Shown: piece after piece, positions 1 to 10,740 of the stretch | Layout of the letters: the number at the start of each line of letters is the position of its first letter | Numbering within the stretch: position 1 is the stretch's first letter | Source: Trogon surrucura | Taxonomy: Eukaryota; Chordata; Aves; Trogoniformes; Trogonidae | Reading direction: 5' to 3' | DNA: 64,000 nt | NCBI GenBank assembly: GCA_020746105.1 | Contig: CM036621.1 | Span: 50,068,264-50,132,263, forward strand | The notes under the pieces: model-generated | What the model was told of the DNA's origin: nothing | Seen by the model: only the letters and a program-made list of their open reading frames with translations | Database searches by the model: none | Program-made: the position numbers and the translations under genes

Positions 1-3000
1 AGGTGGTAATTGATGTATACTTGTATGGATTCTGACACTAAGAGCTGTGCTCGTAATTAACATGAAAACAGTAATAATAAGGACCTGAAACACATGCCTA
101 TGAGTAAACCAAATGAGACTTGGCATTAGCAGCTCACGAAGTGAGAAGCCTTTCTCCTGAACCCCCACAGTAGCGCAGGGGGGTGAGTGTTGGGGAAAGC
201 CATGTTGGCTCCCCTGTGAGCGTGGCAGCGGAGGGCCCAGCACCCTGTGGGTGCTCCTTGCTGAGCTGCGAGTGCTGACCTGACCTTAATTTGTAATGCT
301 GAGTTGTCCTGAAATGTGCCCTCAGTTTTCTGTCGGGGAATTAGCCACCGCCCTTAATTCACCTAAACGTTTTCTTCTAGTTTTCAGGGGATGTTAGAGT
401 TATTTATTTATTTTTAATTTAAGAAATTTTTGGCAAACCCACAGCAAGTCTGCTGGTGCTGTGTGCAAAAGCGCAGCCCGTCACCTGGAACGTGCAAGTG
501 CTTCAAGGCTTGATGGAGGAAAAAACCCAAAAAAACACCTTTACACGAGTTGCTGCCAGACTTGGTGAGCTGCTGGGGTGGGACGCGGGCCCTCGCCGCA
601 GGGTGTGATGCTGCTGGCGGGGTGCGATGATGGGGTGTGCGGGGCGACGTGCCCACAGCCTTGCTGTGTGAGCATCTCTAGGTGGCAGCAGCCCCCAGGA
701 GCTCCAAGGCAGCTGGGTGAGCAGCCCGGACTTGGAGATGTGATTTTTCTGGTCCTGCTGCTCAGCACCCTCAGGCCGGGCTGGGGAGTAGATTTTTGGG
801 TGCGTAGAGGGAAAGGAGGTGTTGTGCAGCGAGTCAGCCATCGCTCGAGTCCTGTCCCCACTTTCTGTGCCTTTGCTTGCAGGGTAAGGGAGGTGTAATA
901 ACACCCTGGGAGAGGAACTTAAAAAACTCTGAAGTGCTTCAGCTGAGCAACTGAGGGAGCACAGGTGGATTCAACGGAGAGTTAAGGAAGATTTGATTAT
1001 ATTCAGAAGCACTTAAAACTGGCAGTGAATTTCTAAGCTTATATTCTAGAGGACTTATTGAGCTAACCAGTAAGTCAGGACCAGACTGACGGCTGAGTAC
1101 AAAAGGTGAACAAGTTCAAACTAGGAATGAAGTGCATGCTCTTTATACTATAGTAACTGTTGTGGCAAGTGAGGAAAGAAAAAAGAAGGTCACCCAGCAC
1201 CACAAACTTGGATTAGATGGTTCTTCTAAACTACACTTATTCAAAAGGATGGTGTAGCCTGTAGGTTGTGGTTGTTTTTTTTTTTCCCCCCCTTTTTAAA
1301 ATGTTCATTCTGGTCTTTCTCAAAATGCAGGTGTTCTGGAATCACAATGTACCCTCACCTGATTTCTTTGGGACAGTAAGGGTGGGGTGGTACTTGGTGG
1401 TTGGTATGGGGTGATAGGATGGTTCCCAGGAGACTTCCTAACTTGCTTTGTGTCCTGCCTGCGCAGATGGGGGTTTAACGCTATGTGACCAGACGTTTAT
1501 GCTTTTAAGACTACTGGTAAGCAATGGCAGCTCTGTAGGCACAGCTAAGCCAGGTCTGCCCTGTGGCCTCAGCTGCTCTCAGTATTCTGAGGGAGTTTTG
1601 CTGGGGAAGGAGTGGGGGCTTGTTCCAGGGATTTACTTTTTGCTGTGGCAAGAGGAGGTGACCGTGGCAGGACCGTTTCCTGTGTGTCACACGTGAGCTG
1701 ACAAGCCCTGTGGTGTCCGACGGGCTCTTGTTTTCACTGACTTAAAGGTTTTCCTTTTGCAGACAAGCATGGGCTGCTGGTGGATTTTTATGTATGCCCA
1801 CGTAGCCGAAGCAGAGCTATCCCACGGGAGTGCTGAAGTCTGCCAGAAAGATTCATCATTTCAGCAACTTTAGTTAATGTTTGTTTAGCGACTTCTTGCT
1901 TTGGACGAACAGTTTAAGCTGTGCTCGGCGGCAGCTTTCCTGCGATGAGCTGTGTGTCCACGTGATAAATGGTCTCATTTCTGCGCTGTCCGCTACCTCT
2001 GCGGGGCATATGGGCACATGCCAAGCCTCCTGAAGTCTTTGAACAGCTGCTGCTATATATAGATTTAATTTTATTTTTTTATGTCCACAGCCTGCCAGGG
2101 AAACTTATCCTTCTTCCAACTTTGCATAAAGGGGAGGCAAAGTCCGGGACGGATGAATATTCATCTGTGCATCGGTGATACCTGAGGGTCTGACGCTCGC
2201 AAATCAAACTACAGGAGCATATAGTAGTCACATTACAAACTTGTACTGTAAGAATACTGAGAATATAGGTGTGTTCAAGGAATAGAAAATCATACTGTAA
2301 GAGTATTGAGAAGTAGTTTTATTTTCCCGTGGTAACTGCTTTTTATTTCCGTGCCTGAAGCCTGTAAAATGTAGCTCGTGACAGAGGAAGAGGTAGGAAA
2401 GCAAGAGCTAAACTTTTAGTCGATGCAGTTCTTCTCAGAGCTCTAAATGATCAATCATCATATACTGTTTCTGTAAAGTACCATAGAGATTTCTAAGATG
2501 CACGCATTTTGTTTGGTTCTTTTTTCTCCTGATGCCTCTGCAGCTAGGTGTACAATAAATGAGTGAACATTTATATCTACATCTTTCTTAATCTTTTCCT
2601 AATAAATTAGTGTTGCAATGTGGACTCTTGTCACATGGTGACATGACTCCTGTATTTCATCACCAGCTGGTGTTGAGCTTAAAGAAACAACTTAAAGAAA
2701 TCTTCCAAAAATCTGTCTGGGTGGGCACTGGTCTTGGGGACCAGCCTGCAGCTGAAGCCGGAGAGGGGGGTTCCTTCCTCCCCAGCCCTCATGGCTAGTT
2801 TCCAGCCAGGCCAGCGTGATGCTGATGCACACTTGCCTCCAGCAGCATCGACCCGCTCCGCTGGTACATGGAGTGGCACCTACATTCTGTAAACCTCATT
2901 GTCTTGGGTTTTTGGAGTGTACACCAAGCTATGAGTGCAACCAGAAGAGTAAGAAATTTAGGGAAATGAGACTCAGCGAGATCTGGGGAGGACTTAGGCC

Positions 3001-3895
3001 CTGAGGCAGAGCTCAGCTCTGCGCTGGCAGGGGGACCAGGGACTGGGCTGCCCCATGGCAGGCAGCTCTCCCTCCTGCCATGGCTAGGGAGGATGCTGAG
3101 CTGTGGAGCAGGCTGCTGACAGGTTTTAAATTCATGTGGGGAGGCTTATTGTGGCACTGCAGGACATTATCTGACCCTTTACCTGCAGCTGCTCAACTAA
3201 ACTGCCTAATAAATGTCTGTTAAGAGTTGTGATAATTGACCTCTCTTTTTTTTATTTTTTTCTCACTCCTCCCTTGAGTTTTGTGGCATTGTGATTCATG
3301 AAGGAACTGGGTCGAGTCAGAGGGAGGTTGAGGGAAAAGAAAACTTGCACCCTGTAAAAAAACCTAACTTCCTTCCGAACAAATTTGCGTTAGGAGTAAT
3401 TTGGAAAAGCCCAAAGCTCTGCGTGAGATGGTGGTGTGGCCTTGGCTACAGCATCACTGCAAGAGAGCACGCTGCCCTGGTGTCCCGGGTTGGTGACAAT
3501 ACGCTAAGTAAGGCTCTGAAACTTGTCCCTGTCCTACTGACTTCTGGCATGACTTGGCTCCCTCTGCTCCTCTGGACCTCTCCAAATGGTGCTTCCACAC
3601 CTTGTGTCTCCCGTTTTCCCACAGAGGTATCTCCTATGGGACAGGCACCTCTCGCTTGTGCTTGCAGCTTGGTGAGGTGCCTGAGCAGAGATTGCAGACC
3701 TGCTTGCGTGCTTTACATTTAAACATGTGCTTAAATACCTTGATGTGCGGAGCTGAATGTGCCGGGAAGAGATTTGCAGCCGTGTTTTGCTTGTTTGAAC
3801 TCCGGTGAGCGGCTGAGGACCTTTTTATCCTGGACATAGCTCCCACTGCGGGAGCCAGCACCGGCAGCACGGAGACGTTTTGGTGCACGGATAGG
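1..3895. other. Non-coding DNA, no gene recognised
   Basis: No open frame here has a recognisable domain. Bases 575-665 form a small GC-rich patch with about nine CpGs; the frames open across it on both strands (about 80-130 codons) are what GC-rich DNA gives by chance. A T11-C7 pyrimidine tract lies at 1275-1292. A splice-acceptor-like TTGCAG is followed at once by GGTAAG at 867-880, too close together to bound an exon. A short TATATATA stretch lies near 2053. The rest is unique, moderately AT-rich sequence. Confidence 0.7.
2245..2312. repeat. Local direct repeat, two 19-bp copies 49 bp apart
   Basis: ACTGTAAGAATACTGAGAA at 2245-2263 recurs as ACTGTAAGAGTATTGAGAA at 2294-2312, 17 of 19 bases identical. 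The two differences are both transitions (A/G and C/T). The flanks are not alike, so this is a short segmental duplication or two related binding sites, not a longer tandem array. Confidence 0.6.
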
Positions 3896-4660
3896 GAGAA
3901 AAATCGTCACACTTAACTTGATACGCATCTTCATGTTCAATTCCCATTAATTGAAATTACGTTGAAATATTGAACACTTTAAGCATAAAACTTTATGTAC
4001 CATGGTTAGTATGCTAATGGAATATTTTAGTAATCTTTTAAGGTTAGCGTTGCAGCCAGATGCAACGATAAGCTTTTTTTCATGAGTGTTATTTTGCTTT
4101 AACCCTTTTCCAAGAGTGTCCGTGTACTGGCGACTGCTCATCGGCTGGACCGTGGCTGCCATCCAGCTATAATTTTAGGATTTTTCTGATCTGATCTGCT
4201 ATACGAAATTGAACTGTGGATATTTTTGATCATTATCTTTGGCAGTAAAAATGTATATATCTAAATTTAAATTGCTTTTTTACTGAGGATATGTGACAGT
4301 ATTTAGAATTCAGTATTATTTTATTATCTCTTTGAAAGGATAAAAAAAGGCGCATTATTCAAGAGATATTTCTGTAGCGCGTAAAAATACCAGTGAAGTA
4401 GCTAACGTTTTGCAGTTGTTGTTGACTTCAAATTTAGCAACCATTGTCCGTGTTGATATATTTGATGCTCTAAAAATGTACTTGCCATTAAGCAGGAAGC
4501 TGAAGTGATTGGTAGGCAGATAATATTCATTAGTAGCTATTAATAATGCTCAGAGGACAGACGCATTGGAGCGTATGGAAAAAGCCATGGAATTGTGTAG
4601 GAAGAAGGCAAAAATAATGCGTATGGCTGCTTTATTTGAAAGCTGCCTTTATTACTCTCT
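3896..4660. other. AT-rich complex non-coding block
   Basis: This stretch has no long simple repeat and no coding frame. It is dense in homeodomain-type cores (CATTAATTG near 3945, GCTAATGG near 4012, CATTAAGC near 4487, ATTCATTAG near 4527, CTATTAATAATG near 4538). It leads directly into the CpG-dense element at 4661. By texture it resembles a conserved regulatory block, but conservation cannot be judged from one sequence. Confidence 0.35.
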
Positions 4661-4980
4661 CTGTGCGTACCACAGCGATTGCTGCCCGAATTAGCACATC
4701 GTGAGCGGGAGAAACCGATACGCAAACAGAATGGTGCGCAGCTAATTTTGTTTAGCAAATTGAGATCCGATCCCTGCTCTTTCACACCCTCCGCAAGCCG
4801 ACTCGATCGCTGGTCGCAGCGTCCTGGCGAAACGCCTGGGGACCCGGTTCTGCTGGGGATTTCGGCGATGTAAGGCGGGAGTTGCGCTCCCGGAGCTGGC
4901 GGAGCTCATAGCAACTGGGGAATTAATATCCCATTAAGAGAAAATGGAAATTTTCAGAACGCGTGTAAAGCCATCGCAGC
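4661..4980. promoter_or_regulatory. Small isolated CpG-dense element, possible promoter or enhancer
   Basis: I count 27 CpG dinucleotides in 320 bases, in a window where most 300-bp stretches hold only a few. With roughly even base composition this is at or above the number expected without CpG loss, so the segment looks like a CpG island, although short. Inside it a splice-acceptor-like site ends at 4675 (pyrimidine-rich tract, then CCACAG) and a donor-like GTAAGG starts at 4870; the + strand frame between them is open for the whole 194 bp. The encoded peptide matches no family I recognise. It could be a minor promoter, an unmethylated enhancer, or an unrecognised exon. Confidence 0.45.
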
Positions 4981-7900
4981 TTTTCCCTCCCCTTTTGTCT
5001 GCCTGTTGAGCTAGAGAAGGGCTTTTGTGCCGGTGCTGGTGTGCCCCCAGATTCTGCCTGGGTTTCTCCATGTGGAGGATTTCTCCGTCTCACGGTTTTG
5101 AGCTACTCTTTGAAATCAGGCACCGTTGGGTCCTCTCGTGCGACACGTTTAAAACTGCTACTGGCTCGAGCACACCTGAGGCTATGCTTTGAATGGGGAA
5201 GGTCACGCTAGAAAAATGTAAAATTATTAAAGTCTAAAAATAGCAGTGATAACTTTTTTAGCATTTACATTGCCCTCATGCTGCATAGCACACTGAAGTC
5301 ACAGGTTATGTTTGATTCAGGTGTTGCTGTGATACCTCGTTATATCACGATATAGCAAGTGGCTGCTGCCTTGATAGCACGTTGCCTTGCACTTTCTGGA
5401 GTCGCTAACAACTGTAGCTATGCTTTATGTTTTCCTTTGGCTCAGTCCAAATCTTCAGAAAAGAAACAAAATCAGGTCTGTACTGAGTGTGACTGCCCAA
5501 GGGTCTTGGTGTGCAGCTCGAACCTTTAATAAAATAGCTTCTTAAATAGCCTTTTTGTTAGCTTTTACTTCATTGTAGTAACTAAAGATTAGGGATGGAG
5601 TGGGAAAGTTGTGGACCTGTTTGGGGTTTTTTTTGGTCTCTTTTTGAAGATATACAGATAGATTCACACAGTGTTATTGGCCACAAATTTCTTTGTGTTA
5701 ACTTTATCCCAAGATCTTGGAGCTGTGAGAGTCTCAGTCTTCACATAAAGAAAAGGCATCTTTAGCTGCTCTGCGTACAGAGAAAAGTTATAACTCCTGT
5801 AGCTTAAGAAATGAGGGGAAAAGTACAAGAATTGTTTTTATAAGCCATGGTTTTTAACTCATTTGTAAGGTTTTATACAGGGGCTGGTTGACTTATGTTT
5901 TTGCAATGTCTGGCAAATACTGCTGGTGACTTTGGAGATGGAAATGTGGGTTTATTAAGACTCGTAATAGCTTCAGTCGCATTGCTGCTATGACATGTGG
6001 TTAAGGCATTAAAATATATGGGTTATGCCTCATGCTGCAGTAGAGCAATTACCAGGTAGGTGTCCTTTGATACTGGAAAATGATCTTGCCAAACTTTTGC
6101 TGTCAGCCTGAATAATCTCTGTCTCACTGAAGGCCCACAGAAATGAGAAAAAAGGCATTGCGAGTAGTAGCTTTCTCCAAGCAAAGGCTGTAACCAGAGT
6201 GCGTGATTACTACAAGTCCTGTCTGTCCCATGTGGATCCTGTCTGTTTGGGCAGAAGACTTCTGCTTCAAATGCTATCTGCCCTGGGCTCTTCCTGGCTT
6301 AGAAGTATATAAATTCCACTAGGTTATGTGAGAATTGCTGTGACACTTGTTAACAGTGGGGTTTTCAGGTCTGGCCTGTTTTTTACAGTGATGCAATAAA
6401 ATGAGATCAAGTACCTGTGTGTTCATGGTATCAATGTTTGTAAGAGCATCCTTTTTGGCTTGCTGATGGCATGGTCCCACCTCCAACAGGGGAGCTCTGG
6501 TATTGAGTAGCCTCTGTCAAGTTTACATTTGTGTTGCCTTCCTGTGCCAATTTAAGGATTTTATAGTTTGTCCTGAGCCTTGATGGTGTCGGTATCTCCT
6601 GGGGCCATGGATGGTGTTTGAGCGCTTTGCTTTTAGGACTCCTGGAGGATAAGTGCTGGAGCAGTTCCAGGTGGGGAGGAGAAATACACTGCTACCTGGG
6701 TTGTTGATTTGAGTAGTGCTGATGTGAGCTTGAGTGCCAGGTTTTGTGGTTGTTTTTTTTAGGGGGAGGAGAACCCCAGCTAACTCTTGCAGAACATGCC
6801 TAAGATCGCTGAAGCTCATCTTATGAGTGCTTCTTAAACCAGTTGTTGATTAAATGCTCTGAGAAGTCTTATGAGCTGGAGCATGGCTGTGTTTCTGGGA
6901 ATATCTGGAATAAAACACTTCTTTTGCCAGGTAAAATAAGGCTTCTGTTGGAAGTCAGTGCTGGAACAGCATCACTTTTTGGATCACACAAGCCTGACTT
7001 GGTAATATTGGGAAGGGTGTATCTGGGTGCCAAGTACTACAGGCTCCAAGTGGCATATGGAGATGTTACAGAAATAAATATAAGCAGCAGGTACCAAAGT
7101 ACCAGGGACAGGCAGAGAGAGGAACAAGTGCTACCTCAAGTCTTCAAATGTGCTCTAAATATAGGGTGAAATACAGGCTTGAGGGCACTGGAGTTGGTTT
7201 TGGCAAGGTCTCTGCAAATGTGTGTGTGGTGTGGGGACCCGGATACTGGGTCTTCCCACTGACACGCATCCTGAGGGAGCTGGCAGTTCCTATCTCGGTG
7301 GTAAGTCTTTGTTTTTTAACACTCTGCTTCATTTCTTTCCCACCAAGTTTGGGTTTCCAACAATGTGATTACTTATGGATTTGTAAGTCAGAAATAGCTT
7401 GGTAATTGCTATATTGCTTTGCCCGCAGTCGCGACAAGCGGCTTAAATTTAATGCATCATCCACACAGAAAATTGGTATTTGCCCAAAACTTGAGGACTC
7501 TGACAGTTAATCTTAAAGAGCTTTTGGTTGACATGTAAAATAGAGACTTGTGGATGACATTCACAGGAAAATTGATGGTCTGGAGGATTATTCCATACAA
7601 GAAAAATATTCCTTACGATTGGCCGAAAGTACTTAAGGGTGACTGAGTTTACATGGAAACCTCTCCTTAGAGGAGAGCAGTGCAAAGCCTTGGGACATGA
7701 ATCGCTTGGGTCACACGTGAAAAAACTTGCATCACCTCGTAGTTCACAGCCTGAATTTTGCCTGATTGTCAGAGGTTGTCTGATGAAACCACACTCACAT
7801 GCTGCTGACCGGCTTGCTTACGGTAGTTTCTTTTACTGTGCTTTTACTTTGATTAGAATAAAACCTAAGCAGCAAGAACGCCCCGGCATCAATCTTCCTC

Positions 7901-8220
7901 TGAAAAAATTACAATAAGGTACTTGCTAGTGGTTGTGATGAAGATACGTGGCATGTTTGTACCGATACGTGCGCCTACAGATACTTGTGCCTCAATTTAT
8001 TATGTATTTTTCTGTCAATCGCATTAAAGGACTGTAAGTTTTCAGTACAGAAACTTGTGGCTCAGTTTGATGGGCACATGTTGCTTTATGCCAGGGTTAC
8101 ATGTTGTTCTTTTTGCAGTAAATACACGTTTTGGCATGTTTTGTCAATATTTGGTTTTGAGTCACTAGGTCTTGGATGACTTTGCTTCAAAACTACTAAA
8201 TATCTATTTATTAAATACAG
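4981..8220. other. Non-coding DNA, no gene recognised
   Basis: Mixed unique sequence. Open frames of up to 108 codons (6843-7169, + strand) have no recognisable domain and overlap other frames. A donor-like GGTAAGT occurs at 7300-7306 with no convincing acceptor upstream. A TATAAA-like string lies near 6307. No mobile element was recognised. Confidence 0.65.
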
Positions 8221-8258
8221 TGCTTGTGTTGAACAGAAAATGTAAGACCCAATTTCAG

Positions 8259-8400
8259 AATTAGGCCCACACGATTATGCAATCAGGTAATCGCGCGTGT
8301 AATTGCTTGCACAAATGTTCAGTTAGATGTGTAACTGTCCATTTGCATGCAAAATTAACCAATTTTGCAAATTGGGCTTTGAATATTCATGGTAGAAAAC
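8259..8400. promoter_or_regulatory. Candidate enhancer with octamer-like palindromes
   Basis: The stretch packs several palindromic, POU/homeodomain-like motifs into about 140 bp. TTTGCATGCAAA at 8342-8353 is a perfect 12-bp palindrome that includes the octamer-type ATTTGCAT (8341-8348). It overlaps a perfect inverted repeat with 9-bp arms, TGCAAAATT at 8348-8356 and AATTTTGCA at 8361-8369, separated by AACC. Upstream are GATTATGCAAT, GGTAATCGCGCG and GTAATTGC. The octamer is a known POU-factor site; a role as an enhancer is inferred. Confidence 0.35.
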
Positions 8401-8420
8401 TCGACTTTCTAGAGATGACT

Positions 8421-9921
8421 ACCTTGTGTTGCATGTTCCCCTTCCATCGATGTCCTCCCTTTATGAGCCTTAAATGTTATTAACAAGCTGCTGGGACTGA
8501 AGGAAAAAGTGGGTTTTTCCCCTCTGCGACTTGGTATGTATTGGCACACTTTCAGTAAGTAAAAAAAACAATGGCTGTCTGATCAGAAACACTCCTGAAA
8601 TATGAGTTGTGGCACACTAGTGCATTGCTGTGCAAAAGCCATGTGAGAGGCTTTGCCTGATGGGCACGGATGAGCACTGGATAAATAAAATGTGGAGACC
8701 CAGAAGCCACTTGCAGCTCCCCTGTCTCCTGCTGGGGATAGTACTGGCCTCCATGGCTGTAAATTGCTGTTCTTGCATTACTTATACGATGGATTTTAAT
8801 AATATTGCAACTGAGGTTGGTAGTGTTATCAGTGTTGTGCAAAGCAGTGGGGAGCACTCCGGCGGGTAGCCCATGTGCCAGAGGCTTATGAATATAAAGC
8901 CAAAGGTGGAAAGAAAAAGGTGCGATGCCGAGGAGCGATGAGACATGTTCACTGTTGTGCAAGTGAGGGGCTGAGCCAAAAGCAGTGTTGGGCCCAGGTG
9001 TTTGGGTTTTGTTTTTGCTGTGGCCTTATTCTGTGAATCCATGACCGTTGTTGGAATGGCCGTGGAGGGTCTGTGTGTGTTACACCTGTGTAGGTATATT
9101 AAATTTAAGACATACTAGCATGCATGCAACCTCATTGCTCTGGAATTTACTGTTTTGATAAGAGCTAATGTAATTCTTTTGAGATGGCAAAACCAATTGT
9201 TTGCATTGTATATTTATATACACACTTAAGAGTTATCTTTGTTTTGGTTTTATCTGGCGTACTGCCAAAATATTTATTTTCCATGAAGGAATTCAAAACC
9301 ATAGCTGAAAAAGATCTGTAGAAATACTCACAACAGCCACTTTGTAGATAGTCCCAGTGCTCATTTTTTTCAGCCGGATCGCTGGGTACTGGTGTGGTCA
9401 AGGTCTTTGGTTGCTGTAGCCATTGCCACTTGGTGCATCAGGAGAGGGACAACTGATGTCATCGCCAAGAAAAACAAGAATTTGTGTAACTGGCTCTAAC
9501 CCCCAGAGATAGGTGCTTATGATTTGTTATCAAAATTTGGTGCTACTTCCAAGGAGGAAGTACTTTTTTGTGCTCTTGGAGAAGGGTGTGCGCTTCTGCC
9601 TCTCTCCAGACTGGGGTTAAGGAAATGCTGTTGTCCAAATCTTTTTCTGCAGTGCTGGGAGCCAGGTTCCCATCCAAAACACTGTCCTGCTGTACTGTGC
9701 TACCCAGTGCAACTCACCAGTGCATGTGCCCATTTTAGGGCTTGGTGTGGTAGTTTCTCACATGTGAGAAAGTGGATTTGGCAGAAATCTTGAGGATTCA
9801 TTGGCTGGGACCCCAGAGTTTTGAAACTCTTGAGTGGGAGAAGCCACAAGCTAACAAAGCCTTCAGGCTTGACTTGGGGCACAGGAGTGAGCACAGGTGG
9901 GCATTATAAATTAAATATGTC
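8421..9921. other. Non-coding DNA, no gene recognised
   Basis: Frames of up to 136 codons are open on the minus strand (8552-8962) but overlap plus-strand frames over the same bases and show no domain. TAGCATGCATGCAA at 9116-9129 is a short alternating purine-pyrimidine string. Nothing else stands out. Confidence 0.6.
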
Positions 9922-9971
9922 TTTTTTTTTTTTCTTTAACGGAGTATTTTGGATGGAATTTTTCCTTGCAG

Positions 9972-10052
9972 CTTCAGCAGCAGCTATGCTCCCTTGCTTG
10001 CCTGTGGCAGGATGGGGCGCTCCTGTGCGAAGCTCCCGTTGCTCCAGTGTAG
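9972..10052 (+). other. Exon-like segment (81 bp), possible non-coding or cryptic exon
   Basis: The segment is bounded by a good acceptor (TTTTTCCTTGCAG ending at 9971, with a TTTAAC branch-point-like string whose A is at 9939, 33 nt upstream) and a consensus donor TAG|GTGAGT at 10053. Its length is a multiple of three. In phase 0 it stops at its last codon (TAG); the other two phases stay open. No phase gives a peptide I recognise. It may be an exon of a long non-coding RNA or a rarely used cryptic exon; splice-like strings also arise by chance in T-rich DNA. Confidence 0.25.
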
Positions 10053-10438
10053 GTGAGTTGAGAAGCAACAGCGATTTCTCGTGCATACCTCCTCGTTAAA
10101 ACCTGGCCCTTTGAGCCCAAACCCCCTGACTTTCCCTGAGAACCATCTGTCTGGAGTAGTTACTTGCACATCAGATCAGCATCATGTTGTCCAGGCGTGG
10201 ATGCACCTGCCCTCTTCTTGATGTGCTTATGCAGCTGAGCAGGAGAGGGGTTAGTTGACAGCCCTGCACGGTACCTCTGCTCCTGCTGCTGCCATCCTCC
10301 CTCTCAACAAGGGAGTTTTCCACAAGGAGTCTCCCAGTGATAGATGCTTTCACCGGAGGGCAGAGAGGCACCTTGGTTTCACGCTGGGTTGTTTTCCCAA
10401 AGCGACGGTATGCTGAGCCTGGGAAGGATTAAGCAGGA

Positions 10439-10497
10439 GCATATTAAGGTCGCTTTTTATTCCTGAGCGAGAGGTTTATGTCCTCTGTGCATATTAA
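10439..10497 (+). promoter_or_regulatory. Pair of identical GCATATTAA motifs 50 bp apart
   Basis: GCATATTAA occurs at 10439-10447 and again at 10489-10497. The second copy continues as GCATATTAAT, which fits the GCAT-n-TAAT pattern bound by POU class III factors. The first continues as TAAG and fits less well. Function is inferred from the motif alone. Confidence 0.3.
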
Positions 10498-10683
10498 TTT
10501 CGCAGCTTGGGACACAGTAGAAAGGAGAGCAAATAAGAGTGCAAGCGTGTTGGGTAGCCTCAGCGATTGAACTGCAAGAGAGGACTTGGACTAACAAGCT
10601 GCCTTTCCCTCCTGGACTGCATTAGCATGACGGCTGTAAAAATGTGGGAAAGATCCAAGCCTGAAACTTTGAAATTACCAATG

Positions 10684-10740
10684 TTTTATTTCACTTTATT
10701 TTTTATTTCGCTGTATTTCACTTTATTTTTATTTCACTTA
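10684..10740 (+). repeat. Imperfect T-rich tandem repeat
   Basis: The word TATTTCAC or TATTTCGC starts at 10687, 10704, 10714 and 10730, separated by runs of T and A. The array is about 55 bp with uneven spacing (17, 10 and 16 bp), so it is a decayed minisatellite-like repeat. The plus strand is almost free of G. Confidence 0.6.

Noticed and set aside
867-885. Acceptor-like TTGCAG directly followed by GGTAAG, like a recursive splice site
   Set aside because: A recursive site needs AG directly joined to GT; here an extra G intervenes and no other support is seen.
578-898. Overlapping frames of 80-133 codons at the left end
   Set aside because: They are open on both strands in a GC-rich patch where stop codons are rare; none resembles a protein.
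7300-7306. Strong donor-like GGTAAGT
   Set aside because: No convincing acceptor or coding frame precedes it at exon distance.
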